A stretch of 64,000 nt of DNA from CAXMNX01 sp964194845 (GTDB taxonomy: Bacteria > Pseudomonadota > Alphaproteobacteria > Rhodobacterales > Rhodobacteraceae). Location: contig CAXMNX010000017.1 of NCBI GenBank assembly GCA_964194845.1, forward strand, positions 1 through 64,000, given 5' to 3'. Below are positions 34,287 to 41,959 of the stretch, in pieces. Every line of letters begins with the position of its first letter. Position 1 is the stretch's first letter. The translations under genes were made by a program, and so were the position numbers. Below the pieces are notes generated by a model, which ran no database searches, was not told the DNA's origin, and saw only the letters and a list, made by a program, of their open reading frames with translations.

Positions 34287-35206
34287 GCGCCAACTTCGAT
34301 CTCGCGCCAGAGGTCCGCGCCGCCAAGGCATCCGGTGACCCCGTTGTCGCCTTGGAATCGACGATCATCACCCACGGCATGCCTTTTCCGCAGAATGTTG
34401 AAACGGCAAAAACAGTCGAAGCAGCAATCAGGGAGATGGGTGCAACACCAGCGACGATCGCGGTCATCGAAGGGCGGCTGAAAATTGGTCTGGACGCGCA
34501 CCAGCTTGATGCACTTGGCCACGCCAAAAACGTTGCCAAACTGTCGCGCGCCGACTTGGCGACCTGTATGGCGACCGGTGGAACTGGTGCGACGACCGTT
34601 GCCGCGACCATGATCGCGGCGCATGTCGCGCATATCGAGGTTTTCGCCACCGGCGGCATTGGTGGCGTTCACAAAGGCGCTGAAGCCAGCTTCGATATAT
34701 CCGCTGACCTGCACGAACTTGCAGAGACGCCGGTGACGGTCGTGGCGGCCGGCGCCAAGGCCATCCTGGATATACCCAAGACACTTGAGGTGCTGGAAAC
34801 CCTGGGCGTTCCGGTGATTGCCTATAGGCAGGATATGTTCCCGGCCTTCTGGACACAAAGCTCTGGGATCGCCGCACCGATCCGAATGGATGATCCAAGG
34901 ACCATTGCTGAAGCGCACCGCGCCCGCGCAGCGCTGGGATTGTCCGGTGGCCAGCTGGTCGCGAACCCGATCCCGGCAGCGGATGAAATTTCGGCGAGTG
35001 AACTGAACCCGTTCATTGCGCAAGCTACCCGCGAAGCCCACGAGCAAGGCGTTACCGGCAAAGACGTCACGCCATTTTTGCTGGACCGTATAGTCGAGCT
35101 GACCGACGGCGCGTCGCTTGTCGCCAACATCGCTTTGGTTAAGAACAACGCCCGCCTTGGCGCTGAAATTGCTGCGAATTTATGTTCGCTTAATCGAAAC
35201 ACATGA
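34283..35206 (+). CDS. psuG: Pseudouridine-5'-phosphate glycosidase
   Basis: Splits pseudouridine 5'-phosphate into uracil and ribose 5-phosphate. The 307-residue protein shows the family blocks VALESTIITHGMPFPQN, TVAATMIAAHVAHIEVFATGGIGGVHKGAE, FWTQSSGIAAP and SLVANIALVKNNARLGAEIA. Lys and Asp/Glu catalytic residues lie in those blocks. Start overlaps the psuK stop (ATGA). With psuK it forms a two-gene route for recycling pseudouridine from RNA turnover; a dedicated nucleoside transporter is not present nearby. Confidence 0.95.
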   Translation: MSANFDLAPEVRAAKASGDPVVALESTIITHGMPFPQNVETAKTVEAAIREMGATPATIAVIEGRLKIGLDAHQLDALGHAKNVAKLSRADLATCMATGGTGATTVAATMIAAHVAHIEVFATGGIGGVHKGAEASFDISADLHELAETPVTVVAAGAKAILDIPKTLEVLETLGVPVIAYRQDMFPAFWTQSSGIAAPIRMDDPRTIAEAHRARAALGLSGGQLVANPIPAADEISASELNPFIAQATREAHEQGVTGKDVTPFLLDRIVELTDGASLVANIALVKNNARLGAEIAANLCSLNRNT

Positions 35207-35276
35207 TTTCTGGGGATGGGCATTGTTCCGCGCGCCCAAGATCTTTAGATTGTAGCTGTTCTGCCGGAAGCGCCAC

Positions 35277-35996
35277 ATGACCAAACCTTTTGACGACGAC
35301 ACAGACAGCCCAAAAAAACGCCGCGGACCATTCAGTTCAATGCGCGGGTCCTTTCTGACCGGACTTGTCGTCATTGCGCCAATTGCTCTGACGCTTTGGT
35401 TGATATGGACGGTCGCCGGCTGGGTGGACAGCTGGGTCCTTCCGTTCGTTCCGGTCTGGCTGCGCCCCGATCAATATGTTGGCCTGAACATACGCGGCAT
35501 CGGTGTGTTCGTGTTTCTGATTTTCACGATCATTATCGGCTGGATTGCCAAGGGTCTTATCGGTCGTTCGCTCATCAATTGGGCCGAAGGGCTGGTGCAG
35601 GGGCTGCCGGTGGTACGCTCGATCTATAACGGATTGAAACAGATCGCCGAGACGGTCTTTGCGCAATCCGAAGCGTCATTCGAAAAAGCTTGTCTGGTGG
35701 AATATCCGCGCAAAGGCATCTGGGCGATTGCGTTCATATCAACCTCGGCCAAGGGCGAGGTTGCCGATAAGATCAAGCTGGATGACGACAAGACGGCGGT
35801 TTTTCTGCCGACAACGCCCAACCCGACATCGGGGTTTTTGCTGTTCGTTCCCACGCGCGACGTGATCGAGCTGGATATGACGGTTGAAGATGCGGCCAAG
35901 CTGGTCATCTCGGCGGGGCTTGTTTATCCAAACGGCGACAAATCCATGCCGACGCCAATCGGCGAAGTTCGACAACCGCCTGCGCGCGCCTCTTGA
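35277..35996 (+). CDS. DUF502 family membrane protein
   Basis: The 239-residue protein has two hydrophobic segments (about 24-50, LTGLVVIAPIALTLWLIWTV; and about 75-100, GVFVFLIFTIIIGWIAKG). A soluble C-terminal domain follows with the family block GLVQGLPVVRSIYNGLKQIAETV and PTTPNPTSGFLLFVP. DUF502 proteins are widespread in bacteria and plants; their function is unknown. It lies 57 bases upstream of the first oxygenase on the same strand and could share its transcript. Confidence 0.9.
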   Translation: MTKPFDDDTDSPKKRRGPFSSMRGSFLTGLVVIAPIALTLWLIWTVAGWVDSWVLPFVPVWLRPDQYVGLNIRGIGVFVFLIFTIIIGWIAKGLIGRSLINWAEGLVQGLPVVRSIYNGLKQIAETVFAQSEASFEKACLVEYPRKGIWAIAFISTSAKGEVADKIKLDDDKTAVFLPTTPNPTSGFLLFVPTRDVIELDMTVEDAAKLVISAGLVYPNGDKSMPTPIGEVRQPPARAS

Positions 35997-36053
35997 TATC
36001 GCGGCAATGCCCGGTATCTTTCCGTAAATTCGGGCAGATGGGGCCGAGATCCG

Positions 36054-36692
36054 ATGAATAAACAACTTTTGAACGTGAACCCGCTGGTCGCGATTTTTGA
36101 TGACGTTTTTGACCAGGCGGTCGCGGATGCCGCGATTGCGGCTGGCAGGGACCGGCTCGAACAACCGACCTATAGTACGACTGACGGGCGCACGACTGGC
36201 GAACAAAGAACCAATCAGGCCGCACTGGTTGATCAATGGTCGGTGCCGGTTCTGGCCGATCTCATGACCACGATTTCCGGGATTGTCAGACTGCCGCCCG
36301 AACACGCCGAAACGTCCAAATTGCTGCGCTACGAAGGCGAGCAACTTTTCGACCTGCACTTTGACGGCTATGAAGAAGATGGTGCCAGCCATGAGGATTT
36401 TCAGAAGGGCGGACAGCGGCTTTTTACCACGCTTTGCTATCTCAACGACGTTGAAGAAGAAGGGCAAACCGCGTTTCCACATTTGAAGATCGCGGTTAGG
36501 CCAAAATTGGGGCGCGTATTGCTATTTGCCAACAATTTGCCCGGACAGAACACCACCCATCCCGACAGTGCGCACGTTGGATTTGGTCCAGGCGACGGCG
36601 TTAAGTGGGTATTGTCAGTGTGGTGGCGAGAACACCATTTTCATATTCCGCGCTCGTTCCCCTCTGCCGAAGGCGAATTTCTGCTATACTAA
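36054..36692 (+). CDS. 2-oxoglutarate/Fe(II) oxygenase of the prolyl-4-hydroxylase type, copy 1
   Basis: The 212-residue protein is a compact P4H-like dioxygenase with the iron ligands His102 and Asp104 (LHFDGY) and His174 (DSAHVGF), and the 2-oxoglutarate-binding Lys184 (GVKWVLSVWWRE). The core block GGQRLFTTLCYLNDVEEEGQTAFP is the P4H signature. There is no signal peptide, so it is cytoplasmic. It is a close paralogue of the oxygenase at 36988-37626, with identical length and ligand positions. A 72-residue microprotein follows 52 bases downstream. Substrate unknown; hydroxylation of a proline or lysine in the adjacent microproteins is a hypothesis. Confidence 0.9.
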   Translation: MNKQLLNVNPLVAIFDDVFDQAVADAAIAAGRDRLEQPTYSTTDGRTTGEQRTNQAALVDQWSVPVLADLMTTISGIVRLPPEHAETSKLLRYEGEQLFDLHFDGYEEDGASHEDFQKGGQRLFTTLCYLNDVEEEGQTAFPHLKIAVRPKLGRVLLFANNLPGQNTTHPDSAHVGFGPGDGVKWVLSVWWREHHFHIPRSFPSAEGEFLLY

Positions 36693-36744
36693 TAGGCAGA
36701 TAGGAGCCGATCCTTGTGATTGGCAGCATAATTGTGGTGACCTT

Positions 36745-36963
36745 ATGAAGTACCTCAGACCTGCCGCAGCGGCTGCTGCGGCTTTGTCAATGGCCGCAGC
36801 GCCACTGCACGCCGGTGGTGCCGCTGAACCGCGGATGGAACCCGAAGTGCTGGCACCCGAAGTTGTCGCCGAGGGCGCAGCTTCTTCGGGGGGCTTCATT
36901 TTGCCGTTGATATTTCTCGTGATAATTGCGGGTGCCGCATCGGGCGGATTGCCGCGCGAATAG
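36745..36963 (+). CDS. Small exported/membrane microprotein 1 (72 aa)
   Basis: This short gene encodes a signal-peptide-like N-terminus (MKYLRPAAAAAAALSMAAA, predicted cut near HAG). Next come a short Pro/Glu motif AEPRMEPEVLAPEV and a Ser/Gly hinge (ASSGG). The protein then has a hydrophobic segment FILPLIFLVIIAGAA and a short tail. Two homologues lie at 37689 and 37939, and all three share MKYL(R/K)PA, GGxAEPxMEPEV and SSGGFI(I/L)PL. Conservation of protein sequence across the three copies shows it is a true gene. It lies between the two oxygenases, 24 bases before the second. Confidence 0.8.
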   Translation: MKYLRPAAAAAAALSMAAAPLHAGGAAEPRMEPEVLAPEVVAEGAASSGGFILPLIFLVIIAGAASGGLPRE

Positions 36964-36987
36964 CTCATTATTACTGAGGGGGGAGTT

Positions 36988-37626
36988 ATGCGGGGTCAGC
37001 TGCTGAACCTAAACCCGCTGGTTGCGGTACACGACGATGTCTTTGGTGCGGCGACCGCCGAGGCAGCGATCAAAGCGGGCAAAGGCGATCTTGCGCCTGC
37101 GGCATACGGAACCGAAGACGGCATCGTCGTTGGCGAAAAACGCACGAACTTGCAGGCAACGCTTGACCAGTGGGCAGTGCCGGAGTTGACCGAACTGATG
37201 ACGCAGCTTTCGTCAATCGTTCGCATACCGCCCGAAAACACTGAAGGCGTTAAACTTCTCAAATACGAGGGCGAACAGTTCTTTGATGTTCACGTCGATG
37301 GCTTTCACGACATACCTACCTTTGCTGACGAATTGGCAAAGGGCGGGCAACGGCTGTTCACGACGCTTTGCTATCTTAGCGATGTCGAAGGCGAGGGCCA
37401 GACGGCTTTCCCAAACGTCAAGATCGCCGTGAAGCCGAAATTGGGCCGTGTATTGGTCTTTTCGAACACACTGCCAGGCAAGGATGTTCCTCACCCGGAT
37501 TCGACTCACGCCGGATTTTCCGCGTCATCAGGGCTGAAATGGGTGCTTAGCGTCTGGTGGCGGGAAAGAAATTTCCACATTCCGAGGACATTTCCCACCG
37601 TTGAGGGCGATTACGCACAATTCTGA
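36988..37626 (+). CDS. 2-oxoglutarate/Fe(II) oxygenase of the prolyl-4-hydroxylase type, copy 2
   Basis: Tandem paralogue of the upstream oxygenase, also 212 residues. It keeps the same iron ligands His102, Asp104 (VHVDGF) and His174 (DSTHAGF) and 2-oxoglutarate Lys184 (LKWVLSVWWRE). N-terminal LLNLNPLVAVHDDVF and C-terminal FHIPRTFP blocks match copy 1. Regions around residues 20-60 and 107-117, which would line the substrate cleft, differ most, so the two may have different substrates. The ribosome-binding site GGGGGGAG precedes the ATG by a few bases. Two microprotein genes follow. Confidence 0.9.
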   Translation: MRGQLLNLNPLVAVHDDVFGAATAEAAIKAGKGDLAPAAYGTEDGIVVGEKRTNLQATLDQWAVPELTELMTQLSSIVRIPPENTEGVKLLKYEGEQFFDVHVDGFHDIPTFADELAKGGQRLFTTLCYLSDVEGEGQTAFPNVKIAVKPKLGRVLVFSNTLPGKDVPHPDSTHAGFSASSGLKWVLSVWWRERNFHIPRTFPTVEGDYAQF

Positions 37627-37688
37627 CTTCAATTAGTCTGGAACCTATGCTTCCATTGCGCGCACAGGCACGGAGCAAGGAATCCAAT

Positions 37689-37913
37689 ATGAAATATCTG
37701 AAACCAGCAACAGCGGTTGCGGCTGCAATTGCGATGACTGCCTCCCAGGTCAGCGCCGGTGGCTTGGCCGAACCAATGATGGAACCCGAAGTGATCGAGG
37801 AGGCGTCGGCGAGTTCGGGTGGCTTTATCATCCCGCTTCTGCTTTTGGTAATCATCGCAGCGATTGCCAGCGGTTCCAGCGGTGGTAGCTCGCCAATGGC
37901 ACCGGCAGGTTGA
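37689..37913 (+). CDS. Small exported/membrane microprotein 2 (74 aa)
   Basis: Homologue of the 72-residue protein at 36745. It has a signal-peptide-like start (MKYLKPATAVAAAIAMTAS, predicted cut near VSAG), then GLAEPMMEPEVIEEAS, a SSGG hinge, hydrophobic FIIPLLLLVIIAAIA and a Ser/Gly/Pro tail (GSSGGSSPMAPAG). It is nearly identical to copy 3 over the first 50 residues and diverges in the tail. The frame is open 14 codons further upstream (37647), but MKYLKP aligns with the other copies. Topology would be a cleaved signal, a short periplasmic segment and one membrane helix. Confidence 0.82.
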   Translation: MKYLKPATAVAAAIAMTASQVSAGGLAEPMMEPEVIEEASASSGGFIIPLLLLVIIAAIASGSSGGSSPMAPAG

Positions 37914-37938
37914 TCCGCGTTTTCTGAGGAGTACTAAT

Positions 37939-38169
37939 ATGAAATATCTGAAACCAGCAGCAGCGATTGCTGCCTCGATTGCACTGACAGCATCGCAGGT
38001 TAGCGCCGGTGGTCTGGCCGAACCAATGATGGAACCGGAAGTTATCGAGGAAGCCTCGGCAACTTCGGGCGGCTTTATTATTCCGCTCGTGATTCTCGCG
38101 ATCATCGTGGCTGTTGCAAGCAGCTCGAGCGGCGGTCCGACGCCTTGTGTTGAATGCAGTCCATTGTAG
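37939..38169 (+). CDS. Small exported/membrane microprotein 3 (76 aa) with a CxxC tail
   Basis: Third member of the microprotein set, 25 bases after copy 2 and preceded by TGAGGAG. It has the same signal-like start, the shared GLAEPMMEPEVIEEAS, SGGFIIPLVILAIIVAVA, then a tail unlike copies 1 and 2: SSSSGGPTPCVECSPL, with a CVEC (CxxC) pair near residues 70-73. The CxxC could bind a metal, form a disulfide or take part in thiol chemistry. It is the last gene before the terminator at 38211. Confidence 0.82.
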   Translation: MKYLKPAAAIAASIALTASQVSAGGLAEPMMEPEVIEEASATSGGFIIPLVILAIIVAVASSSSGGPTPCVECSPL

Positions 38170-38210
38170 ACTAAAATAAAGCGCCAGATTTGGCTCGCCA
38201 TCGCATTTCA

Positions 38211-38248
38211 ATGACCGACCCGTCCGACGGGCGCGTCGGTCATTTTTT
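38211..38248 (+). terminator. Terminator closing the oxygenase-microprotein cassette
   Basis: A 9-bp stem ATGACCGAC (38211-38219) / GTCGGTCAT (38235-38243) has a nested CCGTCCGACGG hairpin and ends in a T-run (TTTTTT to 38248). It follows the third microprotein by 41 bases and marks the end of the operon. Confidence 0.85.
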
Positions 38249-38274
38249 CCTCCGGCAATGGAATACCCGGATTG

Positions 38275-39048
38275 CTAAAGCGCCGTCCAGCCACCGTCGA
38301 CGCTGATCGTGGTGCCGGTAATCTGGGCAGCCGCGGCTGAGCAAAGGAATGTCACGGTCCCGCCTATTTGCTCGACAGTGGCAAATTCCTTGGAAGGCTG
38401 GCGCGACAGCATGACGTCACGGATCACCTGATCCCGCTCCATGTTATGGGTCTTCATCTGGTCGGGGATCTGCGCTTCGACCAGCGGCGTCAAAACATAC
38501 CCCGGACAGATGGCGTTTGCTGTGATCGGCTCTTTCGCTGTTTCCAGCGCCGTTGTTTTCGTCAGGCCGACGATCCCATGTTTGGCCGCGATATAGGCGG
38601 ATTTGAAGGGCGAGGCCGTCAACCCGTGCGCAGATGCGATATTGACCACCCTGCCCCAACCCGCGTCCCGCATATTTGGCAGCGCGGCGGCAGTAGTGTG
38701 AAAAGCGGACGACAGGTTGATCGCGATAATACTATCCCATTTTTCGACCGGAAATTGATCAATCGGTGCCACATGCTGAATGCCAGCGTTGTTCACCAGA
38801 ATATCGCAGGCGCCCGCAATTTTGATCAGCGCGCGGCATTCATCGCCGTTTGCCATGTCGGCCTTGATATAGCGCGCCGCGACACCGGTTTCAGATGAAA
38901 TGCTGTCTGCCAACGCATGGTCTTCGTCGCGTTCGGTGAATGAATTCAAAACAACATTCGCGCCCGCCCGCGCAAGTTCCCAGGCGATGCCCAGTCCAAT
39001 GCCGGAGTTTGATCCGGTGATGACGGCGGTTTTACTCTTTAGAGGCAT
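38275..39048 (-). CDS. bdhA: D-3-hydroxybutyrate dehydrogenase (short-chain dehydrogenase)
   Basis: NAD-dependent oxidation of 3-hydroxybutyrate to acetoacetate in polyhydroxybutyrate and ketone-body use. The 257-residue protein is a classical SDR: TGSNSGIGLGIAW cofactor motif, LVNNAGIQHVAPI, catalytic Ser-Tyr-Lys in NIASAHGL and YIAAKHG, and NAICPGYVLTPLVEAQIPDQ. The last block is typical of bacterial 3-hydroxybutyrate dehydrogenases. It converges with the microprotein operon. Related partners (for example acetoacetate-CoA ligase) are not adjacent. Confidence 0.9.
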   Translation of the reverse strand: MPLKSKTAVITGSNSGIGLGIAWELARAGANVVLNSFTERDEDHALADSISSETGVAARYIKADMANGDECRALIKIAGACDILVNNAGIQHVAPIDQFPVEKWDSIIAINLSSAFHTTAAALPNMRDAGWGRVVNIASAHGLTASPFKSAYIAAKHGIVGLTKTTALETAKEPITANAICPGYVLTPLVEAQIPDQMKTHNMERDQVIRDVMLSRQPSKEFATVEQIGGTVTFLCSAAAAQITGTTISVDGGWTAL

Positions 39049-39156
39049 ATCGACACTTCCGCTTCATATTGCATTGCAGCGAATTGCTGTTGCGGCGCAG
39101 CATAACGGCTTGGTTTCTATGTGCCAGTCAGATTTTCCGGCGCATTCTTTCGCAGT

Positions 39157-39309
39157 TCAGAGGACGTGATCAAGGGCAGTGATCAAGCGGTCCACTTCTT
39201 GTTCGGTTGTGTAGTGCGTAAGGCTAAGGCGCACAACGCCGTGTGCCGTTTCTATACCCATCGACGTCAAAGGTCGGACACCGTAAAAATCGCCACCGCC
39301 CGCCAAGGC
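39157..39309 (-). pseudogene. C-terminal scrap of a cysteine-desulfurase-like (class V aminotransferase) protein
   Basis: About 50 codons on the minus strand match the C-terminus of the cysteine-desulfurase-like (VC1184-type) family: GGGDFYGVRPLTSMGIETA followed by HGVVRLSLTHYTTEQEVD and LITALDHVL. Upstream of residue ALAGGG the frame is unrelated sequence, and no PLP-lysine domain is present. This is the 3' end of a gene whose first 85-90 percent has been deleted. Confidence 0.75.
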
Positions 39310-39474
39310 CCGGCTTATTGACCGATGTGGCTTCCAAATCAAGGGCCGGGGTGGGTGGAAATGGTTGGGGCTGGCCATCGATCGGGCGAGCCGGGCCGGC
39401 GCCAGTTGAGGGCATGAATTGGCTTCCAAGAATAGCTTCCTACCGTCCTGACACTGGCCGACACGGAGAAACCA

Positions 39475-40344
39475 ATGGCCCCAAAAGCACCGTTTACCGA
39501 TCTTGAGATCGCGAAAGCAGAATCGGGATTTTATGAAAGCTACAGCCTTCCAATCGCTCTTATTTCGAAGGGCATTATGGTTGTCCTCGTGTTGTGGGCA
39601 TTAATATTTCCTATCAGTGCCAATGGCTTTGTCGGCCACGCCGTCGATGTGATGGGCGTTGTCGCACCATTTTGGGTGTGTCCGTGACAATCGGCTTTGG
39701 CGTCAGCCAGTTCGTCTATGCCGTCACCGGTCAGGAATGGCTGATGGGCGATGCCGCAGCGCTTCCACCGGAAGTACAAGTCGCGGCCTACGAGGCCGGC
39801 ACTGAGGGCCGTCTATTTGGTTGGCAGTCCGGTTGGACCACCTTCTACTGGGCCTGGTGGATCGCGTTCTCGCCATTGGTGGGATTGTTCCTGGCGCGTA
39901 TTTCGAAGGGCGGCACTGTTCGCGAGTTCATCCCTGGATGTGTCTTCGCACCCGCGTTGGTCTGCTTTGCCTGGATGACCATCCTGGGTGCCACTGCCGT
40001 CGACCTTGAGCTTTCGGCTGTCGCCGAGGGTGCGATCATCGGGGCCTCAAACACCAACAAGCTGTTCGTCACATTGGGCGCTATGTTGTCGGGCGGCTTA
40101 CTGTCCGGCATTACGATCATGAGCGTGGTTTTGATCATGACATTCCTGGTGACTTCGGCTGTCTCAGGCATCCTGGTGATGAATACCATCATGTCGGGTG
40201 GCCAGCAGGAAACCGGCGTCAAGCACCGGATCATCTGGGGCTTGATCATGGCGCTTGTGATTGGTGCGTTGCTGGTTGCAGGGAACACCGGCCTGGCCGC
40301 CGATCCGATGGCGACGTTTCAGGATGCGATGATCATCGGCGCAA
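39475..40344 (+). pseudogene. BCCT-family betaine/choline/carnitine transporter, deleted and frameshifted
   Basis: The first 50 codons (ATG 39475, MAPKAPFTDLEIAKAE, with GGAGAAACC before it) resemble a BCCT N-terminus ending FPISANG. The frame stops at 39687. In another frame the sequence continues with GFGVSQFVYAVTGQEWLM and the BCCT signature SGWTTFYWAWWIAFSPLVGLF, followed by LARISKGGTVREFI. Later come SAVSGILVMNTIMSGGQQ and QDAMIIGA, where the match ends. Roughly 200 residues between N-terminus and middle are missing, as are the C-terminal residues. At about 40344 the coding match turns into antisense of the protease fragment that follows. No functional transporter is possible. Confidence 0.85.
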
Positions 40345-40560
40345 TCAGGCTGGCCACGGCCCAGAGCGCTAGATTCACAATCGGGCCCATCGCCACAATC
40401 AGCTCTTGTTGGTGCCGCGAGGCGGCGGGCTCAACTGATCGCCGCCATAAAGCATAATGCGCGTCACCGGTATTCCCTGGATCAGACGTCCCCAGGCGTG
40501 CCCAAACTCGTGCAGAAAAATCGACCCAAACAAGATCAGCACAAACATTATGTCGTACAT
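40344..40560 (-). pseudogene. M50-family (site-2-protease-like) membrane metalloprotease fragment
   Basis: Read on the minus strand from ATG 40560: MYDIMFVLILFGSIFLHEFGH, with the zinc-protease motif HEFGH at residues 17-21, then AWGRLIQGIPVTRIMLYGG. The frame stops at 40399. One frame over, SRHQQELIVAMGPIVNLALW continues as M50 sequence, so there is a one-base indel near residue 40, and the gene is cut off at the junction with the BCCT remnant. Only the first third of a normal M50 protein remains. Confidence 0.75.
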
Positions 40561-40779
40561 TAATTACTTCGGTCCGCAGCTGAAATCGATCAGGAGGAAG
40601 ATCAAGAGAGAGGATCGAGCCGCCTATCTGGACTGAAACGCACTAGGGGCCACGAAACTCGTAAATTGGATTCCTATCGCAAAACGTAACCGCAATCCCG
40701 TAATTCAATGAATTCAACCCACTACGGGATTTGGGCTAGTCCGCGGTACAGATTTGTCGGGAAGGCGGCAAATAGACTG
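40561..40779 (+). other. Non-coding stretch with an 8-bp inverted repeat
   Basis: About 220 bases upstream of the M50 scrap with lower GC than the surroundings. ATCCCGTA at 40695-40702 and TACGGGAT at 40723-40730 are a perfect inverted repeat with a 20-base centre, itself containing ATTCAATGAATT. This may be an old recombination or insertion site or a regulatory hairpin. No gene is supported here. Confidence 0.4.
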
Positions 40780-41385
40780 TTAGGCAGCGACCGTCGGGCC
40801 GGATGACGTCATTTTCGCCGCCAGTCGTTCAGCCGCCGGGGTCACGTAATCGTCCATCCGTTTGCGGATCGCCTTGATCTCGTGTTCGGTCCCGGTTGCC
40901 AGACGCAACGGTTTCTGGCCGTTGATCAAATAAAGCAGGCAATGGCAATCGGGCCCATCGACCGACTTCGTCATGCCAATTCCGATGATCCGTTCAATGT
41001 CGATTGTTGCCAGCACTTCGCCGCGACCGCGAGGATTTCGCGAAACGAACCGGATTTCCTGCCGAGCGCGATCAACCTGAACTTCGGGTCGAAATCCGCG
41101 CGCAGAAATAGACAGGATCAATCCACCGCCCACGCCAAGCACGGCGGTGAGCATCAGCTTCATCGCGATCATATCGCCGCCGTAGATCGACCCGGGCAAC
41201 ACCCATTGGCCAAAAGCGCTTAAGAGCAACACGATGCCCAGGAACGTGAGCGCCCATTCGGTGATAGCTTCGCCTGCCTGCTCTGCCATGTCGGCGGGTC
41301 TGAGGCGAAAGCCCCAGGGCATATTGATCATTTCAAGACCCGGCTTATCTGGATCAACGTCAGCAATGCTTCTCATGGCGGTCAT
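40780..41385 (-). CDS. Hypothetical protein with two membrane segments
   Basis: Not recognised. The 201-residue product has an N-terminal cytoplasmic region, two hydrophobic helices (about 43-64, ALTFLGIVLLLSAFG; and about 74-98, KLMLTAVLGVGGGLILSI) and a C-terminal soluble domain that reads like a small beta-rich PH-type domain (VQVDRARQEIRFVSR, IDIERIIGIGM, CHCLLYLINGQ). Internal starts at residues 4, 20 and 22 are possible. It diverges from the rpsF operon by about 100 bases to its promoter. Confidence 0.7.
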   Translation of the reverse strand: MTAMRSIADVDPDKPGLEMINMPWGFRLRPADMAEQAGEAITEWALTFLGIVLLLSAFGQWVLPGSIYGGDMIAMKLMLTAVLGVGGGLILSISARGFRPEVQVDRARQEIRFVSRNPRGRGEVLATIDIERIIGIGMTKSVDGPDCHCLLYLINGQKPLRLATGTEHEIKAIRKRMDDYVTPAAERLAAKMTSSGPTVAA

Positions 41386-41455
41386 CTACCGTCCTTGTGC
41401 ATCGGTATTGGTAAATATCGCGATAACGGCCAAAAACGGCAGCAATTGGACAGGG

Positions 41456-41483
41456 TTGCAACGGAAGTGTGGAGGTGTATAAG
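41456..41483 (+). promoter_or_regulatory. Predicted promoter of the rpsF-rpsR-rplI operon
   Basis: TTGCAA (-35, 41456-41461) and TATAAG (-10, 41478-41483) are 16 bases apart. Transcription from near 41490 would give a leader of about 100 bases before rpsF that contains the inverted repeat described separately. Confidence 0.6.
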
Positions 41484-41488
41484 CGCGC

Positions 41489-41545
41489 GATCCGCCGCAA
41501 GATTGCTTGACCGGCGCAGCCTCTCGTGGACGAGAGCGGCGGATC
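41489..41545 (+). promoter_or_regulatory. Structured leader of rpsF, candidate S6:S18 autoregulatory element
   Basis: A perfect 10-bp stem GATCCGCCGC (41489-41498) / GCGGCGGATC (41536-41545) encloses an inner hairpin CTCTCGT/ACGAGAG (41521-41536) and the single-stranded run GCTTGACCGGC. Leaders of rpsF in many bacteria bind the S6:S18 complex through a CCG-containing bulge. An ACCGGC is present here in the open part, so this could be the same element, but the exact fold was not modelled. Confidence 0.5.
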
Positions 41546-41589
41546 AGAAATCGTCCTTTGAAGTGCGCCCGAACAGAACTGGAGTGAAC

Positions 41590-41943
41590 ATGCCGCTTTA
41601 CGAGCATGTGATGATTGCGCGTCAGGACTTGTCCAACACGCAGGCCGAGGGGCTCATCGAACATTTTGGCACAATACTCAGCGACAACGGCGGAAACATC
41701 GTCGAGAGCGAGTATTGGGGCATTAAAACAATGGCCTACAAGATCAACAAGAACCGCAAAGGCCACTACGCCTTCCTGAAGACCAACGCGCCGGCACCTG
41801 CGGTTCAGGAAATGGAACGTCTGATGCGGCTGCACGACGACGTGATGCGGATACTGACGATTAAAGTCGATGCACACGAAGAAGGCCCGTCCGTCCAGAT
41901 GCGCAAATCCGATGACCGCGACGGTCGTCGTGAACGACGTTAA
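41590..41943 (+). CDS. rpsF: 30S ribosomal protein bS6
   Basis: Small-subunit ribosomal protein that pairs with S18. The 117-residue protein from ATG 41590 starts MPLYEHVMIARQDLSNTQAE and shows the S6 block EYWGIKTMAYKINKNRKGHYA. The frame is open upstream to 41395 through the leader, but that part is not S6. It is followed 16 bases later by rpsR and then rplI, the classic operon. Confidence 0.97.
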   Translation: MPLYEHVMIARQDLSNTQAEGLIEHFGTILSDNGGNIVESEYWGIKTMAYKINKNRKGHYAFLKTNAPAPAVQEMERLMRLHDDVMRILTIKVDAHEEGPSVQMRKSDDRDGRRERR

Positions 41944-41959
41944 GGAGGGAATGTAAGTC

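Noticed and set aside
40695..40730. Inverted repeat as a transposon end or att site
   Set aside because: Only 8 bp with no matching second copy, target duplication or integrase nearby; kept only as a structural note.
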